Shown piece by piece: positions 53,805-62,105 of a stretch of DNA of 63,286 nt (positions are counted from its first letter, which is position 1; every line of letters begins with the position of its first letter). Made by a program: the position numbers and the translations under genes. The notes beneath the pieces were generated by a model. That model searched no databases, was not told the DNA's origin, and saw only the letters and a list, made by a program, of their open reading frames with translations. The stretch spans positions 1-63,286 of the forward strand of contig CAYMWF010000031.1 in assembly GCA_964394085.1 (NCBI GenBank). Direction: 5' to 3'. Source of the DNA: CAYMWF01 sp964394085 [NCBI: uncultured Gemmatimonadota bacterium] (GTDB lineage Bacteria > GCA-2686955 > CAYMWF01).

Positions 53805-54907
53805 AGAGACAACTTAAAAGACTCCTTATGCTTCAGGTTGTCTTTCTGATTGTTTGTGCAGGCGATTGCGGCCGCGCGGATTTGGCTGCGTTTCCGCACG
53901 ATTTCAAGGTGCCGGGGGATGTTTTCGGCGGGGCTGGAGGAGGCGAGGACGCAGGCGACAGGAACCGACTGACGAGATTCCCGGTGGTGATGGTTGCGGG
54001 AACCGCCGGAAATCACCGCTTCTGGACCGGCGGCGCTTCGACGGGTGAAAACAGTGTTCCGGGCGGAGCGTACACTGCATTTCTGAAAACAGGATTCCAT
54101 CCGATCGAGCTTTGGATGATCGATTTTGCGGAGCCGGGGAGAAGGATGACGAGCCTGGAAGAGGCTACGGATGACCTGAAACACTTCATCGCCGCCGTAA
54201 TGGGATACTGCGGAGCGGACAGGGTGCAGATTCTCGCCTTCGATACCGGATGCCTTCTGTCGCGCCTCACGATAATGAAATACCGGATCGCTCACTGGAT
54301 CGAGTCGGAAGTGTATATCGGCGGACCGTTTCACGGAACAGATCCCCCGCCCGACCCGGTCGAATCTCTTCACGGGTTTCCGAATTCCTGGTGCCTGAAA
54401 CCGGGCTCGTCACTGCTCGAAGAACTCAGGCTGGCCGGGGAAACACCGTCTTTCTACAACCCGCTGACCGGTTCCCCGCACAAAATCCGCACGCTGACAA
54501 TACGGAACGGTCTTCACGGGGGAGACCTGCGCTTCAATTCCAACCCTGATTCCCCCGCGCTCCTCGGGGCGATGAACGTGATGCTTCCCGAGCTCGATCA
54601 TGAACAGCTGTGCACCCATGCCTCTGCCATGGATGTGTATATTCCGTTTCTCGACAGGCCGTGCAGGCCCTATTCTGAGATTGAAGACGAGGATGGCGAC
54701 GGGTTCAGGGGAGTTAAACACGGAGGACCTGACTGCGACGACGGCAATCCGGCTATTTTCCCCGGAGCCGCTGAAGAGGTGGAGGACGGCGTGGACCAGG
54801 ATTGCAACGGAGCCGACCTCTATCTGCGATTCGGACGGGATTGCGAAGTAGTCCTTGACCAGACTGAGAATGCGGTTTTCGGCCCGAAAGAATCCGGCCG
54901 GGATTGA
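53801..54907 (+). CDS. exported alpha/beta-hydrolase-like protein with calcium-type repeat, nucleophile missing
   Basis: A protein of 368 residues with a signal peptide (LLMLQVVFLIVCAGDCG). Residues 60-260 follow a lipase-type alpha/beta hydrolase (VVMVAGTAGNHRFW, ADRVQILAFDTG, YIGGPFHGT). The nucleophile elbow, normally GHSxGG, reads AFDTGC with Asp in place of Ser. Residues 300-345 form a MopE-type putative metal-binding motif (DEDGDGFRGVKHGGPDCDD; PAIFPGAAE; DGVDQDCNGAD). It may bind a ligand rather than hydrolyse it. The TTG start overlaps the upstream stop by 4 bases, behind GGAAGG. The parvulin-like protein before it may be its folding partner. Confidence 0.68.
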   Translation: MKRQLKRLLMLQVVFLIVCAGDCGRADLAAFPHDFKVPGDVFGGAGGGEDAGDRNRLTRFPVVMVAGTAGNHRFWTGGASTGENSVPGGAYTAFLKTGFHPIELWMIDFAEPGRRMTSLEEATDDLKHFIAAVMGYCGADRVQILAFDTGCLLSRLTIMKYRIAHWIESEVYIGGPFHGTDPPPDPVESLHGFPNSWCLKPGSSLLEELRLAGETPSFYNPLTGSPHKIRTLTIRNGLHGGDLRFNSNPDSPALLGAMNVMLPELDHEQLCTHASAMDVYIPFLDRPCRPYSEIEDEDGDGFRGVKHGGPDCDDGNPAIFPGAAEEVEDGVDQDCNGADLYLRFGRDCEVVLDQTENAVFGPKESGRD

Positions 54908-54942
54908 CTTGTATACCTTTCGGGAATTCCCGACAGCCCTTC

Positions 54943-55560
54943 TTACGAATTTGAATCATTTCCCCGGATAATATCCCGGAGCAGGGCGAAGGCTGCCCGC
55001 GGACGCGGCAGGATGAGAGGAACTTCACGCCTGTAGCGGAGATAGTCGTCCTGCCATAACCGGACGCACAGCCGTTCCTGAAGAAACCGGACCGTCAGCA
55101 GCGAATAGGCGGTGAGAATCGGGACGAACAGGAATAAAAAGACCGGTGATCGGGTCAGGAACCCGAAGCCGACGACTCCGAGAAACTTTCCGATGATCGA
55201 CGGATGACGGCAGAGGCTGAACGGACCGGTGGCCACGAGCCGCGTGGTGCCCCCCAGGTGGGTCGCGGGGCTTCCCTCACCCATTATCGAAAGATAGCCG
55301 TAGGTATACCAGACCACGATTATGCCCAGCGGAAAGAGTAAGAGGAAAAGTGCAAGGTTCCAGGGCGGTTCGATAAAGGGGGACAGCCCGAAATGACGAT
55401 CAAGGCGGGTGGCGAGGTACGCGATGAAGCAGGTCATCGGGATCAGGATGAACAGGTGGACCGGTATGTTCCAGAAAACGCCGGGCCGGCTGACAGCCCG
55501 CAGAGACTCGAAAAAGCCGGGCTCGGGAGGTTTATCCGTTTCGGAGCGATTTTTTTTCAA
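54943..55560 (-). CDS. isoprenylcysteine/phospholipid methyltransferase-like membrane protein
   Basis: A membrane protein of 205 residues with four or five hydrophobic segments. The C-terminal SAM-binding segment RHPSIIGKFLGVVGFGFL and the following FLQERLCVRLWQDDYLRY match the ICMT/PEMT membrane methyltransferase fold. Family members methylate prenylcysteine carboxyls, phospholipid amines or similar membrane-bound groups using SAM. A TTG start follows AAAGGC. It is the last gene of the radical SAM cluster, 20 bases after the 29-residue membrane peptide gene. A lipid or lipid-attached product is the likely methyl acceptor; this is inferred from context only. Confidence 0.72.
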   Translation of the reverse strand: MKKNRSETDKPPEPGFFESLRAVSRPGVFWNIPVHLFILIPMTCFIAYLATRLDRHFGLSPFIEPPWNLALFLLLFPLGIIVVWYTYGYLSIMGEGSPATHLGGTTRLVATGPFSLCRHPSIIGKFLGVVGFGFLTRSPVFLFLFVPILTAYSLLTVRFLQERLCVRLWQDDYLRYRREVPLILPRPRAAFALLRDIIRGNDSNS

Positions 55561-55580
55561 TTCGGCGCCTTTCGGTGCGG

Positions 55581-55670
55581 TCAGAGGAATCGTTCGACGA
55601 TAAAAACGGCGAGGACGAGCAAAGCCGCCAGCAGCGCAAGAAAGAGCATGTATAATCCGAATTCCTTCAT
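55581..55670 (-). CDS. 29-residue single-helix membrane peptide
   Basis: A short frame, MKEFGLYMLFLALLAALL then VLAVFIVERFL, that is one hydrophobic helix with a charged N-terminus and an ER pair at the end. GGAG lies 8 bases before the ATG, which begins 1 base after the stop of the B12 radical SAM gene, and the next gene starts 20 bases later. The ribosome site, exact packing and clean helix support translation. Such small proteins often stabilise or recruit a membrane enzyme; here the methyltransferase is the obvious partner. No homologue is known to me. Confidence 0.6.
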   Translation of the reverse strand: MKEFGLYMLFLALLAALLVLAVFIVERFL

Positions 55671-55671
55671 C

Positions 55672-57117
55672 TCAGATTCTCCGTGTCGACGCGGGAAGCG
55701 ACTGGAGCCTCATCAGTATCAATCCGCCCTGCACCAGTCTCTTCAATTCGGCTTTCGTCCTCATGGACAGCAGGGTCCGCACCATGTAGAGCGGGTGGAA
55801 ATAGAACCTGTTGTGCACCTTCTTCAACAGCCTGACCTGGGTTTCACGGTCTATGAATTCGTCCCAGATCGTCGGTAGATCATAATCCCTGACCGGATTT
55901 CGCATGAAACGCTGCCAGCAGTCCCGCTCCCAGAGCCCCTTCCTGACGCCTTCTTCGAAAACCGGCGTGTCGGGATAGGGTGTATACAGGGAAAAAACCA
56001 CATAGTCCGGATGCAGGGACTTGACGAAGGGGGTTACCCTTTCGACATCAGCCGCAGTCTTTTCATGCGGGCAGCCGATCATCATGTAAGCGAGGGCCCG
56101 GACGCCGGCCTTCCTGGTTTTGACGAAAGCCTCTCGAATGTCCGCCAGCCGGGCTTTTTTGCCCATCAGCTCGAGGCCTTCGTCCGACCATGTCTCGACC
56201 CCGAAATGCATCCGGATGCAGCCGGCCCTTTTCGCCGCGGCAAGCATTTTGTCGGTCACATCCGTGCATCCGGCTTTGAAACCCCAGTATATTCTGAGAT
56301 TCCGTTCGAGAATCGCTTCGCTCACCTCGATGACCCTTTCGGGGGTTATGTTGAAGATGTCGTCGATGAAGTGAAATTCCCGGATATTCAGCTCGCGGGA
56401 ACAGTATTCGAGCTCATCCGCGATATTCGCGGCCGACCGTGCGCGGTAATTGTGCGGCACCGAGCAGAAAACGCAGTTGTTCGGGCAGCCCCTGCTGGTG
56501 ATGATCGTGGTTGCGTTCGCTGCTTTCATCCCCGGGGTGTAATAACGGTTGAGCGGCAGGAGGGACCTGTCGGGGAATGGAAACCTGTCGAGATCGGGGG
56601 AGGGTTCTCTGTGCTCCGTGAGGATCGGATTCCCGTCAGCCATGAAGCAGAGGTTGTCGAGATCGCGCCAGTCGCTTCCTTCCCCGAGACGGTCGAGAAG
56701 CGCGGCCAGAGTTTCTTCGCCGTCTCCGCGCACCGCGACATCGATCCCGGGCAGCCGCGCCGCTTCTTCAGGGAAGGAGGTGACGTGGGAACCTCCAATC
56801 GCCACGAACAGGCCGGGACGCCGTCGCCGGACTTCTTCGATAACCTCGGTTACGTTAACGAGATTATGGGTCGAAGCAGTGACTCCCAGCAGGTCGGGAT
56901 CCGCGGAAACGATTCTTTCCGCAGCCTGTTTCGCGGAAATACCACGCTCGATGCAATCGAGCAGTTCCACTTCGTGCCGGGTGCGATGCCTGATGAAGCT
57001 TGCCAGGTACATGATCCCGAGGGGGGGGAACAGGTATGCATCCGGCCCGTTGAAGATATCGGGAACACCGGCCCATACCTGGTGGGTGCGCGGGGGATTG
57101 ATCAGGAAAACCTTCAA
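55672..57117 (-). CDS. B12-binding domain radical SAM protein
   Basis: A protein of 481 residues. The N-terminal 150 residues are a cobalamin-binding Rossmann-type domain (MKVFLINPPRTHQVW; LFPPLGIMYLAS; VAIGGSHVTSFPEEA). The radical SAM core follows with cysteines 211, 215 and 218 (SRGCPNNCVFCSVP) and FIDDIFNI. The C-terminal helices are hydrophilic. This class methylates unactivated carbons or, as in archaeal GrsA/GrsB, builds rings in lipid chains; HpnP and HpnR use it on hopanoids. A TTG start overlaps the preceding stop (TTGA, 57114-57117), 7 bases after GGAGG. The frame continues 214 codons upstream as a shadow and is not used. Confidence 0.85.
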   Translation of the reverse strand: MKVFLINPPRTHQVWAGVPDIFNGPDAYLFPPLGIMYLASFIRHRTRHEVELLDCIERGISAKQAAERIVSADPDLLGVTASTHNLVNVTEVIEEVRRRRPGLFVAIGGSHVTSFPEEAARLPGIDVAVRGDGEETLAALLDRLGEGSDWRDLDNLCFMADGNPILTEHREPSPDLDRFPFPDRSLLPLNRYYTPGMKAANATTIITSRGCPNNCVFCSVPHNYRARSAANIADELEYCSRELNIREFHFIDDIFNITPERVIEVSEAILERNLRIYWGFKAGCTDVTDKMLAAAKRAGCIRMHFGVETWSDEGLELMGKKARLADIREAFVKTRKAGVRALAYMMIGCPHEKTAADVERVTPFVKSLHPDYVVFSLYTPYPDTPVFEEGVRKGLWERDCWQRFMRNPVRDYDLPTIWDEFIDRETQVRLLKKVHNRFYFHPLYMVRTLLSMRTKAELKRLVQGGLILMRLQSLPASTRRI

Positions 57118-58493
57118 GCTCCGGCCTCCCCGTTTCCATTCGCGGTCCTGCCGCCGGACGGTCTCCGCCGCCCGAGGTGGAGCCGCTCCCTCGCCACGTT
57201 CGCGTCGGCGCCCGCATCGTGCAGGCCGACGTCCGTGGAAAGCTCCCCCTTGCCGCAGTTCGAAGCCACGGAATCGTCGTGTATCCATGGGTCGCATGCC
57301 GTGATGAACCCGATAAGGATGGTGGAGCGTTTCACCCGGGAGAGGTTGAATCCGAGCAGGAGGAGCAAAGCCAGCCGCGTCCCCTCTACCAGCAGCCGCA
57401 GGGATTTCCGGCGCAGCACCGAGACGACTCCGTGAAATCCCAGGTGCAGAGCCGCAATGAGCCGCGATTTCCTGAAGAGAGCCCCGAACCGGTCGAGATG
57501 CGGTTCCAGGTAGTCGAAATCGATCCGTGCGGATACAGGCTCCCAGCCCCCGTTTTTTCTCAGCAGGATGTAATGGTGGATATAGAAGCATTTCCGAACC
57601 CGGAAGAGCGCCAGGAGGGCGAAATAAAGCTTCTGGAAGATCCTGAGGTCGTCCCGGGTGATGCGGCCTTCGGCCGCCTCGAGGAAAAGATCGGCTGTTT
57701 CGTCGGGGACCAGGCAGCTGTCGAAAAAATCGGGATTCGCGTTGCCGAGGGGACGGCATCCGAGGAAAAAGACTTCTTTGACGAAGGGACGCTGTGCGGC
57801 GAATTCCAGGATCCGGGGAATCTCCGCTTCGTTGGAGCCCTTGATGATCGTCGCCACGAGGTCGGTGGCGATTGCCGCTTTTTCGAGAGCTTCCATGGCA
57901 TGGTTCCTGACCTCTCCCATGGGACGTCCCCTGGCGCGCAGGTCGTGGTTTTCGTCGAATCCGTCGAATTGAAGATGGACTTCGTCCAGGCCTGCGGCAA
58001 CGAGGGAGTCGAGATATCCCGGCTTGTCGAAACGGATGCCGTTCGTGTGGAGGGCCGTGATGTGCCCTTTCCGGCGGGCTTCTTCGATGATGTCGGCAAG
58101 GTCGTCCCGGAGAGTCGGCTCCGCTCCCATCAGGTCGAGCTTCAGCTTTTTGCGTCCGACGGTGAGATCGCGGATTTCCACCGCGGAAAGATCGCGCTCG
58201 TCATACCTGTTGGCGCTTGCCAGGCAGATGGGGCAGTCCAGGTTGCACGCCGCGGTCAGGCGGAGAATGTAGTCGCGCTGGGGAAGACTCCCGGGAAAGA
58301 GATCGAAGTAATATTTCGAGAGAGACCGGTAGTAATCGGGATTGCCGGAGAGAAAAGCCCTGCTGGCGCCGTGATCGGGGCAGCGCTTCTCGATGTAGAC
58401 AGCGCCCTCCTCCTCGATAACGGCGGCGGGTGCCGGTTCGATGCAGATCGGGCAGGTGCCCGTGGTTGCGCGGATTTCCCGGCTCGGTTTCAT
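57114..58493 (-). CDS. radical SAM protein resembling tetraether/membrane-spanning lipid synthases
   Basis: A protein of 459 residues. The N-terminal metal motif CPIC (14, 17) and KRCPDHG (Cys 38), the cluster motif TAACNLDCPICLASAN (83, 87, 90), the block MGAEPTLRDDLADIIEEARR and the later LDEVHLQFDGFDE closely follow the archaeal Tes (MJ0619) pattern. So does the C-terminal [13 protein letters not shown]. Tes joins isoprenoid tails into membrane-spanning lipids, and bacterial Mss relatives join fatty chains. The extra GCPxDCGLCPxH cluster motif of archaeal Tes appears absent, so the reaction may differ. The gene overlaps both neighbours by 4 bases (ATGA, TTGA). Homology is from remembered motifs and needs a search. 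Confidence 0.75.
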   Translation of the reverse strand: MKPSREIRATTGTCPICIEPAPAAVIEEEGAVYIEKRCPDHGASRAFLSGNPDYYRSLSKYYFDLFPGSLPQRDYILRLTAACNLDCPICLASANRYDERDLSAVEIRDLTVGRKKLKLDLMGAEPTLRDDLADIIEEARRKGHITALHTNGIRFDKPGYLDSLVAAGLDEVHLQFDGFDENHDLRARGRPMGEVRNHAMEALEKAAIATDLVATIIKGSNEAEIPRILEFAAQRPFVKEVFFLGCRPLGNANPDFFDSCLVPDETADLFLEAAEGRITRDDLRIFQKLYFALLALFRVRKCFYIHHYILLRKNGGWEPVSARIDFDYLEPHLDRFGALFRKSRLIAALHLGFHGVVSVLRRKSLRLLVEGTRLALLLLLGFNLSRVKRSTILIGFITACDPWIHDDSVASNCGKGELSTDVGLHDAGADANVARERLHLGRRRPSGGRTANGNGEAGA

Positions 58494-59854
58494 GCTTCAC
58501 CCCGGCCGGCGTCCCGGCCCCGGATCTCGATGCAGATTTCGGACGCCAGGCGAAGGCTTTCCGAGATGCAGTGATCCATGTTGTTGTACCAGAATCGGCC
58601 CAGCCTGCCTGCGGATCGGAGATTCCTGTAGCGGGAAAGACTCTCCATGTACCTGTCCAGCTCCCTTCGGTATCCGAGCCGGTAAATGGGATACGCCTGA
58701 TCGAATCTGGTAATATGGTAACCCGTGATCTCCAGCCCCGTTTTAAGCAGCCCCTCCCGTTTCATGTCCAGCACGACCCGGTCGAAGAAGCGCTCCGGTT
58801 CCCGGTAGATTTCGTCCGATGTATGGCAGGGAACCTCGACACAGAAAGAGCGGCTCCCTTCAGGCACGTTGTCGATACAGAAATTGGAGGGGATGCTGAC
58901 CCTCGAAAAAAGAATATCGGGAGCGCCGTGGTAGCACCACTGAAAAGGAAAACGCTTGCCGTCGGTCATTTTCAGATTGTAGCAGATGAGGGCCAGGTAG
59001 TTGAGAGACGTGGCACCCAGACCGAGCTTGTTCGAAAGATCGTGTATGCCGGCGGTCCACACGATGAGTTCCGGTTTGAAGACACGCTCACCCACCCTGA
59101 CCGAAGTCACCTCGTTTTCAGTCGTTTCCATCTCGTCAACTTCGCAGCCGGTAAGGATTTCGCCGCCTCCCTCGACGATCATCGAAGCGAGGGCGTCGGA
59201 AAAGGAACCGCACCCCCCCGGAGGGTATAAAAACCGTGTTTCGGGCGGCTTCCCCGGAAGGAAGGTGCCCAGAAGGAGCTGCATTAGGCTGTCCATCTGG
59301 AGGCGCTGATCGATGATGGCCCTGTCGATGCCTGTTTTCGCCCAGTCCGGATCGGTCAGCTCCGGCACGATGCCCAGAAACTTGGAGGAGTATTCTTCGA
59401 AAAAGTATCGATACAGGGTGCGGCCGTACATGTTCTCGATATGGTCGCGGAACGTAACGGTTTTCCGCTTTCGATAAAGGGTCAGCAGGTCCCGGAGAAT
59501 CGACAGGGCGATGCGCGGGGGAAAGTGCAGGAGAAGGTGCCCCGGCGTGAGGGGCCAGGGGTAGTAATGACCCATGAAATGGACCTGGCTGTTCCTGGAG
59601 ATTTCCAGCGCTCCCGGTCCGATGACCTTCCGGACGAGCCGTTCGACTTCAGAGACATGGGTATGGAAGCGATGCGGACCGATATCGAAGGTGAAACCGT
59701 CCGATTTGAAAGACCTGGCGAGACCTCCGACTCTGGTTTCTTTTTCGACCAGGACAACGGGGATTCCCCTCCGGGTCAGCAGCCACCCCAGAGTGAGGCC
59801 GGTTATCCCCGCCCCGGCTATCAGGACCCGGGCTTCGTTTTTTGCCGCGTTCAT
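58490..59854 (-). CDS. FAD-dependent oxidoreductase (protoporphyrinogen oxidase/UGM-like)
   Basis: A protein of 454 residues. The dinucleotide-binding motif VLIAGAGITGLTLGWLLTRR, then VEKETRVGGLARS and TFDIGPHRFHTH, place it in the amine-oxidase/protoporphyrinogen oxidase/UDP-galactopyranose-mutase group. RFLYPPGGCGSFSDAL and the C-terminal AGRLGRFWYNNMDHC (FAD contact) are typical. Relatives desaturate or reduce isoprenoids (phytoene desaturase, geranylgeranyl reductase are more distant) or rearrange sugars. The substrate is not evident; its place between radical SAM genes suggests a redox step on the same product. It overlaps the gene before by ATGA and the gene after by ATGA. Confidence 0.82.
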   Translation of the reverse strand: MNAAKNEARVLIAGAGITGLTLGWLLTRRGIPVVLVEKETRVGGLARSFKSDGFTFDIGPHRFHTHVSEVERLVRKVIGPGALEISRNSQVHFMGHYYPWPLTPGHLLLHFPPRIALSILRDLLTLYRKRKTVTFRDHIENMYGRTLYRYFFEEYSSKFLGIVPELTDPDWAKTGIDRAIIDQRLQMDSLMQLLLGTFLPGKPPETRFLYPPGGCGSFSDALASMIVEGGGEILTGCEVDEMETTENEVTSVRVGERVFKPELIVWTAGIHDLSNKLGLGATSLNYLALICYNLKMTDGKRFPFQWCYHGAPDILFSRVSIPSNFCIDNVPEGSRSFCVEVPCHTSDEIYREPERFFDRVVLDMKREGLLKTGLEITGYHITRFDQAYPIYRLGYRRELDRYMESLSRYRNLRSAGRLGRFWYNNMDHCISESLRLASEICIEIRGRDAGRGEA

Positions 59855-60861
59855 CGTCTCAACGCCTTTACCCAGTGCAATCCCGTTCGAAGATTGAGGG
59901 AGAATAGAAGGTTATACTCGGTAAAACAAGCTGCGATGCAGGCATTGCACGGCGGCGGCTCGATTGTTGAAAACGCTTCGGCGAACCCGAGAGCCGTCGA
60001 ATCGGGCGCTTCTGTTTCGTCGATGAGAAGGGAACAGGGATACAACCTGCCGTTCACATCCACATTGCAGTAAAGCCTGCCCGCTGCACAGGATGGATAT
60101 CCTTTGCGGGAGGGCAGCCTGTGTTTTTTATAATCGGGCCACTCGAGAAGCAGCTCGAGGTAGCGCGCGGACGAAGCCACGGGAGCGCCTTCTTTCTTTC
60201 GGGCCAGGATCAGCCGCACCGCTTCCCGCACGTCGTCGTCGTCGGGATAGAGGCCCTCGTTCCTGCCGAGCCTGTCGTTGTGATGCAGCAGCTGGAACGA
60301 TGTGGAAAATCCGACTTCACGGGCCGTGGCGAGAAGCCAGTCGACCTGGTCGATGTTCTCCCGCGTCAAAACAGTGATCGTCCAGCAGGATACGGCTCTG
60401 CATGCATGCGTCAACCCGGTCATCGTTTTCGTGAAAGCGCCTTCGCCCTGCAGCCCGTCGTGCGCCTTTTGATCGCCGTCCAGGGAGATGTTCAGATGAT
60501 CGGCATCCGCTATCTCATCGAGCCTTTCTGCCAGAAGGTGCCCGTTCGTATCCACGGTAACGAAAGCGCCGCGCCGTTTCCCGCGCCTGATAATCTCGGG
60601 AATATCTTCGCGGACGAGAGGTTCACCGCCCCAGATGCCGAAACGCCGGCAGCCGGCGGCCGCCGCCTCATCCATGATCCCGAGCAGGCTGCCGAGCGGC
60701 GGATCGGGACTGCCTCTCTGCGGAATAGCGCAATACCTGCACTTGCCTGTGCATCGATCGGTAACCGCGATCATGACGTTCAGCGGCTTCCGGATGCGCA
60801 GGAATTTTCCGGCGGCCGCCGCGGTCGCCATCCCGATTATGTTACGTTTCGGTATCGGCAC
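59851..60861 (-). CDS. radical SAM protein with SPASM-like C-terminus
   Basis: A protein of 336 residues. The [4Fe-4S] motif is VTDRCTGKCRYCAIP (Cys 37, 41, 44), with GIWGGEPLVREDIPEI and DHLNISLDGDQKAHDG as later core blocks. The C-terminus has SPASM-type cysteines (YPSCAAGRLYCNVD, RLYPCSLL, PPCNACIAACF), able to hold an auxiliary cluster. Such proteins modify peptides (PqqE-like) or small molecules. A GTG starts the cluster, with only a weak site. It overlaps the oxidoreductase gene by ATGA. With three radical SAM enzymes of different types, the operon probably makes a multi-step modification of one substrate. Confidence 0.83.
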   Translation of the reverse strand: MPIPKRNIIGMATAAAAGKFLRIRKPLNVMIAVTDRCTGKCRYCAIPQRGSPDPPLGSLLGIMDEAAAAGCRRFGIWGGEPLVREDIPEIIRRGKRRGAFVTVDTNGHLLAERLDEIADADHLNISLDGDQKAHDGLQGEGAFTKTMTGLTHACRAVSCWTITVLTRENIDQVDWLLATAREVGFSTSFQLLHHNDRLGRNEGLYPDDDDVREAVRLILARKKEGAPVASSARYLELLLEWPDYKKHRLPSRKGYPSCAAGRLYCNVDVNGRLYPCSLLIDETEAPDSTALGFAEAFSTIEPPPCNACIAACFTEYNLLFSLNLRTGLHWVKALRR

Positions 60862-61025
60862 GCTTCACCGTTGGTTACAGTCGAGATCCGGCGTTTTTCC
60901 CCGGATAGTCAGGCAATATAGTAAGTTACCAGACAAACCGATGAAACGCAACCGGGCTGTCCCTTTTTGCGGGTCAGCACAAATGGCCCTGTCGGATTGG
61001 CTGAGGAAGAAGCGGCGGGCGGGTA

Positions 61026-61805
61026 TCAGCCCTGAAGTGCCTTCGAGGCAATCCTCTCATCCAGGTAAGCTCGAGCGAACGGCAGGAGGTAATCCCAGGC
61101 TTCGATGGCGTTCTTTATCGGGAGTGACCTGCGATTTATAGGGGGGAGCTTCCGGAGCGGAGAGGTGAAGAAAAAGGTTACTGCCCCCCGGAGACAGAAC
61201 GGCTGGTGCAGAATATTGCTCGATATGAACATGTGTTCAAGGGCTCTCGTGCCTTCCTTGAGCCCCTGGGCTGCAAGGGCCGATACTTTTTCGCTGCGGG
61301 ACTGATCGAAACGCAGAGGCTTCAGGTAATTAAGGCCGTATTCACTGAAGATCGGTTTAATGTGGGCCAGGAAATCTTCATGTTGAATGAAAATTTCATC
61401 CTGTTCGGCAGAAGCTCCGTCGGTGACATCGACTACTCCGAGCCGTTTCGAAAAGAGGATAAGCTCGATAATCGCAGCCATTTTACACGCCAGATCGAAA
61501 TTGAGGGGCGAGCGGACCAGGTCCGGGGCATTCTTGAGGTGCTCCGCAAGCGACTTCCTGACATGCCGTGTATCGACTTCTTCGAATGTGAAACGTTTTT
61601 CGCCGAAAATCCGCTTCAGCTCCTCCGACCGGCGGCGGGCTCCGGCCATGTTGACGCAGCACCCGTTCTGAAAAGTCAGCAGATGTATCTTCTCGTGGGT
61701 GCGTACGCGTTCCGCGGCTTCAATGGTGGTGTCGAGCCCTCCGGAGAAGAGCATGGCCAGGTTTTTTCCTGATGCGCCGTTCGTTGTTAATTCAGCAGCG
61801 TTCAA
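61026..61805 (-). CDS. PP-loop ATP pyrophosphatase-like protein
   Basis: A protein of 259 residues. The PP-loop SGGLDTTIEA (residues 21-30) follows NLAMLF, and QNGCCVNMAGARRR shows the second Cys-rich conserved segment. Such proteins adenylate a carbonyl or carboxylate (QueC, TtcA, asparagine synthase, LarE). FDLACKMAAIIELILFSK and GVVDVTDGASAEQDEIF are typical of the small stand-alone forms. The substrate is unknown. AAGGAG lies 5 bases before a TTG at 61805; a GTG at 61847 has no site. It is 164 bases upstream of the radical SAM cluster on the same strand and may belong to it. Confidence 0.68.
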   Translation of the reverse strand: MNAAELTTNGASGKNLAMLFSGGLDTTIEAAERVRTHEKIHLLTFQNGCCVNMAGARRRSEELKRIFGEKRFTFEEVDTRHVRKSLAEHLKNAPDLVRSPLNFDLACKMAAIIELILFSKRLGVVDVTDGASAEQDEIFIQHEDFLAHIKPIFSEYGLNYLKPLRFDQSRSEKVSALAAQGLKEGTRALEHMFISSNILHQPFCLRGAVTFFFTSPLRKLPPINRRSLPIKNAIEAWDYLLPFARAYLDERIASKALQG

Positions 61806-62105
61806 AAAGACTCCTTGACCTGAACCGCCAATAAATACAGGGAACACATTTACAGGATGACAGGCTTGCTTTTACGGGCGCGCACGCCTGCTGCGTATAT
61901 TTTTCGACTCAAAAAATTACCAACTAAGCCGGGTGCTGTCAACGCGGTCTTTGCGAATCCGATTTTCCCGGGACTGTTCCGGCTCACTGACCGGTCTCCC
62001 CGGACAGAATGTTCCAATTCCGGGGGAATCGCGTTTATATTCTTGATGATACGAGGATGATTATGGTTCTATCCCTGTCGAACAGGTTTTAACGACGGAG
62101 TCGAT
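61806..62105. other. divergent intergenic region
   Basis: A perfect TTGACA on the minus strand (61942-61937) with a poor -10 (TAATTT, 61919-61914) may serve the PP-loop gene. No clear promoter is seen for the plus-strand gene at 62106. No gene was found. Confidence 0.35.

Noticed and set aside
57118-57759. N-terminal extension of the B12 radical SAM frame by 214 codons
   Set aside because: It overlaps the Tes-like gene, has no homology pattern, and the TTG at 57117 has a good ribosome site and the normal protein start.
57177-58574. A 465-codon plus-strand frame opposite the Tes-like gene, and similar frames at 56011, 36357 and 60121
   Set aside because: These are antisense shadows of coding DNA, with no ribosome sites or family motifs.
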